From Acidimicrobiia bacterium (GTDB lineage Bacteria > Actinomycetota > Acidimicrobiia > Acidimicrobiales > Aldehydirespiratoraceae): a stretch of DNA of 64,000 bases. The DNA lies in assembly GCA_022820805.1 (NCBI GenBank), contig JAJEEV010000014.1:1-64000 (forward strand). The letters are read 5' to 3'. Each line of letters opens with the position of its first letter. Within the stretch, counting starts at the first letter, position 1. The translations under genes were made by a program, and so were the position numbers. Below the pieces are notes generated by a model that made no database searches, had not been told where the DNA came from, and was given only the letters and a program-made list of their open reading frames with translations. Shown piece after piece: positions 40,610-47,973 of the stretch.

Positions 40610-41656
40610 TCAGGTCGCTCGCAGCACGGGAACAACCTCGCGGTCGAGCAGGTCGATGGACTGTAGGGCGACCTCCGCGGGCATGCCCACCCAGTCGGTG
40701 CGGAGGATGAAGTGGTCCACGCCGAGCTCGTCACGCCACGGGAGCAGCCTCTCGAGGCAGTCGTCGGGGGTGCCGACGATGAACCTGCCCCTGGACAGCT
40801 CGTCGAATCGGGCCCGGAAGTCCTCGTCGCCGGGGAGGGCCTTGTGCTGGCCCCAGTCGGCGTAGTGCCGGTACTTCTTCAGCAGGTAGGGCGCGGCCCG
40901 CTCCACGGCCAGGGCCCGGGTGGGGGCGCAGTAGATCTCCCGCATCGCCGGCGTGGTCGTGGCCGGAGGCAAGCCTGCGTCCCGGCGGGTGGCCCGGAAC
41001 AGGTCCGCCTGCTCGGCGATCGTGGTGGTGGTGGCGTGAGGGTTGATCATCCAGGCATCGCCCATCCGGGCGGCCCGCTCAACCGCCCGGTGGGCGTTGG
41101 CCGCGATCCAGATCGGCGGCCGGGGCTTCTGGACCGGCTTGATGTTGAGCGTCGCCGACTCGAGGCGGCACCATTCGAGGTCGGAGTCCACGTTGTCGGT
41201 GGTCCAGAGCCGCTTGACCAGGTCGAGGTTGGCCTCGAATCGCCGCACCTTCGACCTCGGGTCGAGACCGAAGCCCTGGTACTCCACCTCGCGGTAGCCC
41301 AGTCCCACTCCGAAGGTGAGCCGCCCACCGCACAGGACGTCGATCGACGCCCACGTCTCAGCCACGTCCAGCGGGTTGTGGAGGGCGAGCAGCAGTATCC
41401 CGATCCCGACCTCCATGGATCCGCATTCGGCGGTGATGCGGCTAACGAAGGGCACGCACTGCGGCATGGCCATGCCGTCGGGCAGGTAGTGCTGCCCGGC
41501 CCAGATCGAGTCCCAGCCGCGGTCGCGCACCGCTCTGACCATCCGGAGCTGGTCGTCCATCCCCGCCACCAGGTCCGCGCCCAGGGGGTGCTGGTTGGTG
41601 AGGAACAGGCCGATCTTGACGTCTCCGGCAGGCGCCACCGCCGCTCCTTCCGTCAT
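40610..41656 (-). CDS. Luciferase-like monooxygenase (LLM 4)
   Basis: 348 aa from the ATG at 41656, the first start after promoter/operator E. LLM barrel: VKIGLFLTNQHPLGADL, WDSIWAGQHYLPD, VGIGILLLALHNPLDVAETWASIDVLCGGRLTFGVGLGYREVEYQGFGLD, PPIWIAANAHRAVERAARMGDAWMINPHA. The GLGYRxxEYxxFG segment is characteristic of the SsuD/LLM subgroup. First gene of the reverse operon LLM 4, RidA 2, LLM 3, LLM 2. Confidence 0.88.
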   Translation of the reverse strand: MTEGAAVAPAGDVKIGLFLTNQHPLGADLVAGMDDQLRMVRAVRDRGWDSIWAGQHYLPDGMAMPQCVPFVSRITAECGSMEVGIGILLLALHNPLDVAETWASIDVLCGGRLTFGVGLGYREVEYQGFGLDPRSKVRRFEANLDLVKRLWTTDNVDSDLEWCRLESATLNIKPVQKPRPPIWIAANAHRAVERAARMGDAWMINPHATTTTIAEQADLFRATRRDAGLPPATTTPAMREIYCAPTRALAVERAAPYLLKKYRHYADWGQHKALPGDEDFRARFDELSRGRFIVGTPDDCLERLLPWRDELGVDHFILRTDWVGMPAEVALQSIDLLDREVVPVLRAT

Positions 41657-41675
41657 CGTTTCCGCGGCCCGGTGA

Positions 41676-41721
41676 ACAATAGTCAGACATTTGACGCAAG
41701 GGTCTGGTCGCGGCGCATAAT
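41676..41721. promoter_or_regulatory. Site E: divergent promoter region with GTCTGAC operator, LLM 4 / amidohydrolase
   Basis: The palindrome is CAATAGTCAGACATTTG at 41677-41693 (reverse strand CAAATGTCTGACTATTG). TATTGT on the reverse strand (41681-41676) is a plausible -10 for LLM 4. On the forward strand TTGACG (41691-41696), 19 bp and CATAAT (41716-41721) can serve the amidohydrolase, so one bound regulator could shut both. Confidence 0.65.
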
Positions 41722-41756
41722 GCTGGGGAGTCCGGTTAGCGATAGGGGAGGCAGCT

Positions 41757-43175
41757 ATGGCGTCTTGGATCCTGATCAGCGGCGGATCGGTGATCGACGG
41801 CACGGGAGCGGAGCCGGTCGCGGACTGCCCGGTGCTGGTGCGCGACGACGAGATAGTCGCGGTGGGCGTCGATGTCGGCGACGACCCGATCCCGAGGGGT
41901 GAGCCCGTCACCCGCATCGACGCCACCGGCAAGACAGTCATGCCGGGCCTCATCGACGCCCACTGCCACACGTCCTTCGGCGAGGCCCGGATGCAGGAGG
42001 AGCAGGACCTCTACACCAGCCACGAGCTTCGCACCCTGCGCTCCGCGTGGAACGTCACCAAGGTGCTGCGATCGGGCGTGACCGGGACATCCGATCCCGG
42101 CGGCAGCTACTTCATCGGGGTGGGCATCCGCGAGGGCATCGCCGAGGGCTTGATCCAGGGGCCCCGCATGACGACCGCGGGCCGGTTCCTCTCCACCAGC
42201 AACGGCATCAGCGACTTCTACCCGTCGTCGGTGGGGGTGCCGGACTCCAGCATCGGCAAGGTGGTCAACACCGCCGACGAGATGGTCACCGAGGTCCGCC
42301 ACCAGGTCAAGAACGGCGTCGACCTGATCAAGATCGGCGACAGTCCCCTGGGCGACTACGAGGCCTTCTCGCGCGATGAGATCAAGGCGATGTCCGATGC
42401 CGCCCACCGGCTCAACAAGCGCATCACCATGCACGCCCGGGGCTCCAACAACGTGGACTCGGCGGTGGCGGCCGAGCTCGACTGGATCATGCACGGCAAC
42501 ACGATGCGCGACGACACCATCGAGCGGCTGGCCGACTCGGGGATCCCGCTGGCGCCGGCACTGCTGCTGTTGGGCAACCTCAGCGAGTTCGGAGAGGCCG
42601 TCGGTGTGCCGGCCCGCAAGCGCGGCATCTACTCGCGGGTGCTGGACGCCACCGCCGAGTCGTTGAACAAGGCGCGGGAGGCGGGCGTCACCCTGATCAC
42701 CGGCACCGACACCGGCTTCGCATGCACCCCCTACGGCGAGTGGCACGCACGCGAGCTCGAACTGCTGATGCGCTATGCCGGCATGACCGCGCTGGAGGCC
42801 ATCAAGGCGGCCACCCACGACTGCGCCATCGTGCTGGGCGAGGAGAACGACGTGGGCTCGCTGGTAGCCGGCAAGGGCGCCGACATCATCGTCGTCGACG
42901 GCGACCCGCTCGCCGACATCCGCGTGCTCCAGCAGAAGGAGCGCATCGAGACGGTGATCCTGCGCGGCCAGGTCCAGACCTTCGACGAGGACGTGCTGGC
43001 CCAGCGACGTCCCTACAACCAGGCCCAGCACATCTCGCCGGCCGACATCACCTACGACCTGGTGTACAACGGGGGTCCCGGCGAGCAGCCCGATGTGCGC
43101 GATTTCGCCTCCGGCGGTGAGCGTGAACTGCTCGACGGACTCGGGGAGCTGCCGGTCACCGCCAGCAGCACCTAG
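41757..43175 (+). CDS. Metal-dependent amidohydrolase (imidazolonepropionase/prolidase-like)
   Basis: 472 aa, ATG after ggggagg. Amidohydrolase TIM barrel with the HxH motif DAHCHT (His69, His71), LIKIGD lysine for carbamate bridging, metal His in TMHARG and IMHGNT and the catalytic Asp in GTDTG. The flanking beta-sandwich strands (LISGGSVIDGTG at the start, GKGADIIVVDGDPLADI near the end) are typical. The enzyme should hydrolyse a cyclic or linear amide or amidine. The C-terminal tail of about 60 residues after VQTFDEDVL is longer than usual. Divergent from the LLM operon and likely co-regulated. Confidence 0.9.
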   Translation: MASWILISGGSVIDGTGAEPVADCPVLVRDDEIVAVGVDVGDDPIPRGEPVTRIDATGKTVMPGLIDAHCHTSFGEARMQEEQDLYTSHELRTLRSAWNVTKVLRSGVTGTSDPGGSYFIGVGIREGIAEGLIQGPRMTTAGRFLSTSNGISDFYPSSVGVPDSSIGKVVNTADEMVTEVRHQVKNGVDLIKIGDSPLGDYEAFSRDEIKAMSDAAHRLNKRITMHARGSNNVDSAVAAELDWIMHGNTMRDDTIERLADSGIPLAPALLLLGNLSEFGEAVGVPARKRGIYSRVLDATAESLNKAREAGVTLITGTDTGFACTPYGEWHARELELLMRYAGMTALEAIKAATHDCAIVLGEENDVGSLVAGKGADIIVVDGDPLADIRVLQQKERIETVILRGQVQTFDEDVLAQRRPYNQAQHISPADITYDLVYNGGPGEQPDVRDFASGGERELLDGLGELPVTASST

Positions 43176-43212
43176 ACGGCGACGCGGTCCCCGCTCGCGT
43201 AGCTTTGAGACG

Positions 43213-44049
43213 ATGCTCGCAGCCGCCGATGAGGCCAGGTTCCACGCTGACGGGTTCGTCACCGTCGATTCGCTGATCGGCGCCGAGCTGATCGGTCCGC
43301 TGAGGGAGCGGTTCGAGCGGCTGTTCCGGGGCGACTTCGAGACCGGCACCGCTCCCGATGAGGTCAACTGGCAGGAGGGCAGCAGCGATCCGACGCTCTC
43401 GCGCCAGATATGCAACGGCTGGAAGGCCGACCGCCTGATCGCGTCGGTAGTGCTAGACGCCGGCCTCGGCGAGGCCGTTGCCCGGCTGGCGGGCTGGCCC
43501 GGCGCCCGCATCGTCCAGGACAACGTCATCTGGAAGCCGCCCGGCGCCCGCTCGCTGGGCTTTCACCGCGACAACGCCTACCTGTCCTGGTACACGCCCA
43601 CCGAGATGTTCTCATGCTGGATCGCCCTCGATGACACCACCGCCGCCGGCGGCACCATGGAACTCGCCCGTGGGTCGCATCGCTGGCCCGCCGGAGATGA
43701 TGCGATAGGCCAGTTCCATGCCCCCGACGACTACCGGGCCACCGTGGCGGCGGCTGCGGGGAGTCTGGGCGTCGAGTTGGACATCGCCCCGGTGGAGGTG
43801 GCCGCCGGTGGTGGCTCGTTCCATCACGGATGGGCATGGCACGGCTCGGGTCCCAACCGTTCCGGCCGGCACCGCCGGTCGCTGGTGCTGCACTGCGCCA
43901 GCAGCGAGGCCCGATTCGACCGGGCCGGATTCGGTGAGGGCAACGGACCGATCTACTCCCGCTACGCGAGGCTCACCGACGACGAGATGGACGAGAACCA
44001 CTTCCCGATCCTGTGGCGGTCCGACGGCTACCGGACGCCGGGCATCTAG
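43213..44049 (+). CDS. Phytanoyl-CoA dioxygenase (PhyH)-family protein
   Basis: 278 aa from the ATG at 43213, 7 nt after TAGCTT, so probably leaderless. Fe(II)/2-oxoglutarate oxygenase fold: iron ligands His118 and Asp120 in GFHRDNAY, distal His210 in GWAWHGSGPN and Arg in the RRSLVLH strand for 2-oxoglutarate. WIALDDTTAAGGTMELARGSHRW is typical of PhyH proteins. It should hydroxylate a small substrate. It follows the amidohydrolase by 37 bp and may be read from either its own or the site E promoter. Confidence 0.9.
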   Translation: MLAAADEARFHADGFVTVDSLIGAELIGPLRERFERLFRGDFETGTAPDEVNWQEGSSDPTLSRQICNGWKADRLIASVVLDAGLGEAVARLAGWPGARIVQDNVIWKPPGARSLGFHRDNAYLSWYTPTEMFSCWIALDDTTAAGGTMELARGSHRWPAGDDAIGQFHAPDDYRATVAAAAGSLGVELDIAPVEVAAGGGSFHHGWAWHGSGPNRSGRHRRSLVLHCASSEARFDRAGFGEGNGPIYSRYARLTDDEMDENHFPILWRSDGYRTPGI

Positions 44050-44071
44050 CCCCGGGCATCTAGGGCCGGAC

Positions 44072-44086
44072 GCCCGGCCGCCGGGC
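44072..44086. terminator. GC hairpin after the PhyH gene
   Basis: GCCCGG (44072-44077), CCG loop, CCGGGC (44081-44086): a perfect 6-bp stem 22 bp after the PhyH stop, at the boundary with the Mau-like cluster. No T tract. The stop region itself is a small tandem duplication (ccgggcatctag twice). Confidence 0.4.
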
Positions 44087-44135
44087 CGGGTACACGACTA
44101 GCCGAGATTTGGGCCGGTCGGTAGCCTCGCCAGTC

Positions 44136-44738
44136 GTGTCGGTGGTTTCGGCTCTTCACGCCTCCGCGGCCGTGCTGCTGGTGGTTGCGGGCGCGACCAA
44201 GCTGTCGCGGCCCGCGGCCGGTCCCGCGAGCCTGTTCGGGTTCCGGACCCGGTCTGGCGTGGTGCGCCTCATCGGAGCGCTTGAGGCAGCGGCCGGGATG
44301 GCCGCGCTGCTCGCCGGCGGAGCGGCCGCGTGGGTCGTGGGCCTCCTCTACGCGGCGTTCGCGCTGGTCGTGCTGCGAGCCGTCGTCGCGGGCGCCGACT
44401 CCTGTGGGTGCTTCGGGCGCCTAGACGCCCCACCGTCGCTGATCCACGTCGCCGGCAACCTGGCGCTGGCCGCGGTGTCGTTCGCCGCCGCTGCCGCCGG
44501 CGCGGCCTCCGCGCCGTTCGCCGGGCTGGTGCAGTCGGTGGAGGAGAGCCCCGCCACCGGCGTCGGGCTGGCCGCCGCGATCGTGCTGGTGGCCGGGCTG
44601 GTGCTGGTGTCCTTGACGGCCCTGCCCGAGGCGCTCGCGGCCCGGTCGGCCCGTCCGGGCGGAGCGGGCCTGTTCCGGGCCCTGCCCTCGCCGGCCACCA
44701 CGAGCGCCCCGTCGCTCAACGGGAGCGGGAGATCGTGA
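44136..44738 (+). CDS. MauE/DoxX-like integral membrane protein
   Basis: 200 aa from the GTG at 44136, 8 nt after TAGCCT (likely leaderless). Four to five membrane helices; the pair of Cys in the DSCGCFG motif at the end of the second pair is characteristic of MauE, a membrane redox protein needed for methylamine dehydrogenase light-chain maturation, probably through disulfide exchange. ATKLSRP near the N-terminus also matches the MauE/DoxX fold. The stop overlaps the start of the Cys-rich protein (GTGA), exactly the partner expected. Confidence 0.82.
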   Translation: MSVVSALHASAAVLLVVAGATKLSRPAAGPASLFGFRTRSGVVRLIGALEAAAGMAALLAGGAAAWVVGLLYAAFALVVLRAVVAGADSCGCFGRLDAPPSLIHVAGNLALAAVSFAAAAAGAASAPFAGLVQSVEESPATGVGLAAAIVLVAGLVLVSLTALPEALAARSARPGGAGLFRALPSPATTSAPSLNGSGRS

Positions 44739-45952
44739 GCCGCAGGCTGGTCGAGCGGGTGTCCCGGGTGGTGGACCGCCGCGCCGGCCGCCGGGGCTTC
44801 CTGCGCTCTTCCGCGATGGCGGCCACCGCCGTGGCGGTTGCTCCCGTGGCCTACGCCCTGCGGCCCACCACCGCCGAGGCGGCCATCGTGTTGTGCAAGG
44901 GGTGGGAGTGCAGGCCCGGCGCGCTCTGCTGTGACAACTGGAGCGAGTTCTGCTGCAAGATCACCGGTGAGAACCTGTGCCCGCCGGGCACGATCGTGGC
45001 CGGCTGGTGGAAGGCCGACGGCTCCGGGTTCTGCGACCTCAACGGCCCGCGCCCCCGCTACTACCTCGACTGCAATTTCACATGCGACGAGGGCTGCCGC
45101 TGCGCCAGCGACGGAATGTGCGCCAAGAGTTGCACGCCGGCCGTGTGCAAGTGCCACGGTGGCTGCGACACCCGCAAGTCCGAGTGCATCCGCTTCCGCT
45201 ACGGCCAGTGCAACCAGGAGGTCTGCGTCGGCCAGCTCAAGTGCCGCATCGTCACCTGCGTCCCGCCATGGAAATGGGACCCGGCGTGCGCGACGTCCCC
45301 GGTGCTGACCAGCCAGAGCACCCGCTGGCACGACCGTCCCTGCCTGCACGAGGGCTTCACCGACATCCCGCCCCAGGCCTTCTACGCCGACGCGGTGGCG
45401 TGGATGGCGGCCGAGGGCATCACCACCGGGTTCACCGACGACCTGTTCGGCCCCGACGAGCTGGTCACCCGGGGCCAGTTCGCCGCCTTCCTCTGGCGCT
45501 ACCAGGGCGAGCCCGAACCCGCTTCGGGCGAGGGCTTCTTCGACGTGAGTTCGCACGCCTACTACGCGGATGCGGTGTCTTGGATGGTCGAGAAGCAGAT
45601 CACCACCGGCCGGTCGCCGGGCCGGTTCGACCCCGACAGCAACGTGAACCGAGCGCAGGCGATCGTGTTCCTGCATCGCCTGGCCGGAAAGCCCGACGCC
45701 GAGGCCGGGATCGACTTCTCAGACGTGGGCGAGGGCGAGTGGTTCGTGGACGCCCTCAAGTGGGCGCTGGCCCGCGACATCGTGTGGTGGACCGACCTCG
45801 ACGACTTCGGTGGGGCCCTTCCGGCCAGCCGCTCCGACGTGGCCCTGCTGCTGCACCGCTACCACCTTCGGGAACCAGAGCCGGAGCCGGAACCGGAACC
45901 AGAGCCAGAGCCGGAGACACCGGCGTCCGAGGCCGGACGGGTGGCGGTATGA
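44735..45952 (+). CDS. Tat-exported Cys-rich protein, methylamine dehydrogenase light-chain-like, fused to three SLH domains
   Basis: 405 aa, GTG start. RRGFLR (19-24) plus a hydrophobic stretch is a twin-arginine signal, with cleavage likely after Ala49, so the protein is exported folded. Residues 54-203 hold 24 Cys. The order CPPGT (82-86), Trp91/92, Cys100, YYLDC (109-113) and a late PPWKWDPACATSPV (177-190) parallels the MauA light chain, where two Trp form the tryptophan tryptophylquinone cofactor; Trp91/92 and Trp179/181 are the candidates. After residue 205 come three S-layer homology repeats (FTDIPPQAFYADAVAW, FFDVSSHAYYADAVSW, FSDVGEGEWFVDALKW), then an EP-repeat tail. No heavy chain or MauG is nearby. 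Cofactor formation is inference. Confidence 0.75.
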   Translation: MSRRLVERVSRVVDRRAGRRGFLRSSAMAATAVAVAPVAYALRPTTAEAAIVLCKGWECRPGALCCDNWSEFCCKITGENLCPPGTIVAGWWKADGSGFCDLNGPRPRYYLDCNFTCDEGCRCASDGMCAKSCTPAVCKCHGGCDTRKSECIRFRYGQCNQEVCVGQLKCRIVTCVPPWKWDPACATSPVLTSQSTRWHDRPCLHEGFTDIPPQAFYADAVAWMAAEGITTGFTDDLFGPDELVTRGQFAAFLWRYQGEPEPASGEGFFDVSSHAYYADAVSWMVEKQITTGRSPGRFDPDSNVNRAQAIVFLHRLAGKPDAEAGIDFSDVGEGEWFVDALKWALARDIVWWTDLDDFGGALPASRSDVALLLHRYHLREPEPEPEPEPEPEPETPASEAGRVAV

Positions 45953-46758
45953 CCGTGGTGGTCGTGCTTCTGGCCGTCGCGGTCGGCCTGCTGGCCCTGC
46001 TGGTGTTCGGGCTGCTGAGAACCCACGCCCAGATCCTGAGGGCACTCGACCGGGCCGGCATCAGCCTCGACGACGAAACCGGTGGCTCGGTGGCGACCGG
46101 ACCGGCGGCCGGGATCGAGGACCGGGCTCCCGTCGAGCAGGGGGCGGCACACGACATCGTCGGCTCTGTTCCGGCCGGAGGCCCGACCAAGGTGGCCGTC
46201 ACCGGCGTCCCGCATCTCACGCTGCTCGCGTTCCTGTCATCGGGGTGCCGCACCTGCAAGCGCTTCTGGGAGGCGTTCGCCGATCCCGGGCTGGAACTGC
46301 CCGGGGGGAGCACCCGCCTGGTGATCGTCGGCCAGGATCCGGCCCACGACTCGGAGTCGGCTCTGGCGGAACTGGTACCCAGCGGCGTCAAGGCCGTGCT
46401 GTCGTCGGCCGCGTGGGAGGATTACGACGTCCCGGGCTCGCCGTACTTCGCGCTGGTCGACGGCGCCGGGGGTCGGGTCGTGGGCGCGGGCAGCGCGCTG
46501 GAGTGGGGTCAGCTGCGGAACCTCCTCCAGCAGGCCCTGGATGATGCTGGTCTGGCCGCGGAGCCGGGGTCGCCGGTGCGAGGATCGGCGCACCGTCCGG
46601 CCACCGCACGCCGCCGCAGCGCCGACGAGACCCTGCTGTCGGCGGGCATCGGCCCGGGCCACCCGAGCCTCTATCCCGACGGATCCAGTCCCACCGACGA
46701 GCATTCCAGCAACGGTGAGCATCGTGGCGACTCCGCGGAAGCCGGCGCCGATCGATGA
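45949..46758 (+). CDS. MauD-like membrane-anchored thioredoxin-fold protein
   Basis: 269 aa, ATG overlapping the previous stop. One N-terminal membrane helix (VVVVLLAVAVGLLALLVFGLL) is followed by an outward thioredoxin-fold domain with SSGCRTCKRFW (Cys100, Cys103) and the cis-Pro region VPGSPYFALVDG. MauD is the disulfide-handling partner of MauE in methylamine dehydrogenase assembly, and the order MauE-like, light-chain-like, MauD-like here supports that role. The C-terminal 70 residues (HRPATARRRSADETLLSAG onward) are low in order and not part of the fold. Expected job: formation or shuffling of the many disulfides in the Cys-rich protein. Confidence 0.78.
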   Translation: MTVVVVLLAVAVGLLALLVFGLLRTHAQILRALDRAGISLDDETGGSVATGPAAGIEDRAPVEQGAAHDIVGSVPAGGPTKVAVTGVPHLTLLAFLSSGCRTCKRFWEAFADPGLELPGGSTRLVIVGQDPAHDSESALAELVPSGVKAVLSSAAWEDYDVPGSPYFALVDGAGGRVVGAGSALEWGQLRNLLQQALDDAGLAAEPGSPVRGSAHRPATARRRSADETLLSAGIGPGHPSLYPDGSSPTDEHSSNGEHRGDSAEAGADR

Positions 46759-46835
46759 CCACGGTCGCGGCCATCGGCGTGGCAGCCGCACTGGCCGCCG
46801 GGGCTCGATCGTCGTGGTCTCCTTGAGGCATCTCG

Positions 46836-47423
46836 ATGCTCACCAGCATCAGCCCGCTCGGTGAGCGGGCCCGGGGCAACCGATGGTGGCTGACGGTGGG
46901 TTGGCTGGCGCTCGGCGCGGTGCTGGGCGGGGCCGCCGTCGGTGCCGCTCTGGGCGCGCTCGGGCAGGCGCTGGCGGGCTCGTCCGGCGACCGGGCCCGG
47001 CTTGTCGTGCTGGCTGGGGCCGGGTTGGCGGCCGCGTTTTGGGACATGTCGGGCCTGCGCCTGCCGGGCCGGCGCCAGGTCAACGAGGACTGGCTGGTCG
47101 CCTACCGGTCGTGGGTCTACGGGGCGGGTTTCGGCCTGCAGCTCGGCGCGGCGGTGGCCACGGTGGTCAACACCGCGCTGGTGCCGCTCTTCATGCTGGC
47201 CGCGCTGCTGGCGGGCGGCACGGCCTCGGGCCTGGTGATCGGAGCGGCCTTCGGCGCAGCCCGGGCCGCGAGCATGGCTCTGGGCGTCCGGGTACGCACC
47301 ACCGACGACCTGCGACTGCTGCACCGCCGCATGGACCGCCACGCCGACCGGGCCCGCCGCGTGGGCGCGGGTGCGGCGGCCGGGCTCGGCTGCGCGGCGG
47401 CAGTGAGCGGGCTGACCCTGTGA
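46836..47423 (+). CDS. Polytopic membrane protein of the Mau-like cluster
   Basis: 195 aa, ATG start. Hydrophobic segments at about 18-45, 56-70, 92-140 (two helices) and 172-193 give four to five membrane helices, with a conserved-looking cytoplasmic or loop part WDMSGLRLPGRRQVNEDWLVAYRSWVYG. It has only one Cys, so it is not a thiol carrier. I do not recognise a characterised family; position and orientation suggest it is part of the same export/redox unit. A 77-bp gap separates it from the MauD-like gene. Confidence 0.65.
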   Translation: MLTSISPLGERARGNRWWLTVGWLALGAVLGGAAVGAALGALGQALAGSSGDRARLVVLAGAGLAAAFWDMSGLRLPGRRQVNEDWLVAYRSWVYGAGFGLQLGAAVATVVNTALVPLFMLAALLAGGTASGLVIGAAFGAARAASMALGVRVRTTDDLRLLHRRMDRHADRARRVGAGAAAGLGCAAAVSGLTL

Positions 47424-47478
47424 GGGGGACGAGCGTGCGATCCCGGCGCGGCGTTCGCGGCCATTCCGGCGGTGTGGC

Positions 47479-47952
47479 GTGAGCAGGCTGGCCGCCCACG
47501 GCGTGAGCATCGACGTGCCGGCGGGCTGGGAGGCGGAGCTGTCCCTCCAGCCCGACCCGTCGACGCTGGACCCGGCTGCGGAGCCCCTGGCCGCGCCCCT
47601 GGTGGTGTTGCATGCGGCCAACTTCTCGCTGCCCGCGGAGCGGGACGACTACGGGTCGGGGGCGGTCGAGACCATGGACCGAAACGGGATCTTCGCCGCC
47701 CTTGTCGAGTTCGACGCGGCGTCGGCCTCGACCATGCTCTTCGCGTCCGAGGGCGTGCCGGGCCGGCTGGCCGCCGGCGACTTCGCGGCCGACCAGCTCC
47801 AGGTGTCGATCCCGGGCCACGCCGGCCAGCAGCAGTTCTTCCATGTGGGGGCGCGGGCGTTCTGCCTCTACGCGGTGATCGGGTCGTACTCGCGGCGGGG
47901 GGTGCTGGTGCCCGAGCTCAACCGCGTCCTGTCGGACCTGAGCATCGACTGA
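47479..47952 (+). CDS. Small soluble protein of the Mau-like cluster, unknown function
   Basis: 157 aa, GTG start. The predicted protein opens GVSIDVPAGWEAEL, followed by a segment VVLHAANFSLPAERDDYGSGAVETM and a C-terminal QQQFFHVGARAFCLYAVIGSYSRRGVLVPELNRVLSDL. Mostly beta with one short helix at the end, no signal peptide, one Cys. It looks like the cytosolic member of the five-gene cluster. I know no function for it. It converges on the nitrilase gene across 21 bp. Confidence 0.65.
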   Translation: MSRLAAHGVSIDVPAGWEAELSLQPDPSTLDPAAEPLAAPLVVLHAANFSLPAERDDYGSGAVETMDRNGIFAALVEFDAASASTMLFASEGVPGRLAAGDFAADQLQVSIPGHAGQQQFFHVGARAFCLYAVIGSYSRRGVLVPELNRVLSDLSID

Positions 47953-47973
47953 GCCGGCGCCCCTGCGAGGCCT

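Noticed and set aside
44735-45952. Ferredoxin or metallothionein explanation for the Cys-rich protein
   Set aside because: Export by a twin-arginine signal, adjacent MauE/MauD-like genes, even Cys count and the CPPGT-Trp pattern fit a disulfide-bonded light-chain-like fold better than a metal-cluster protein.
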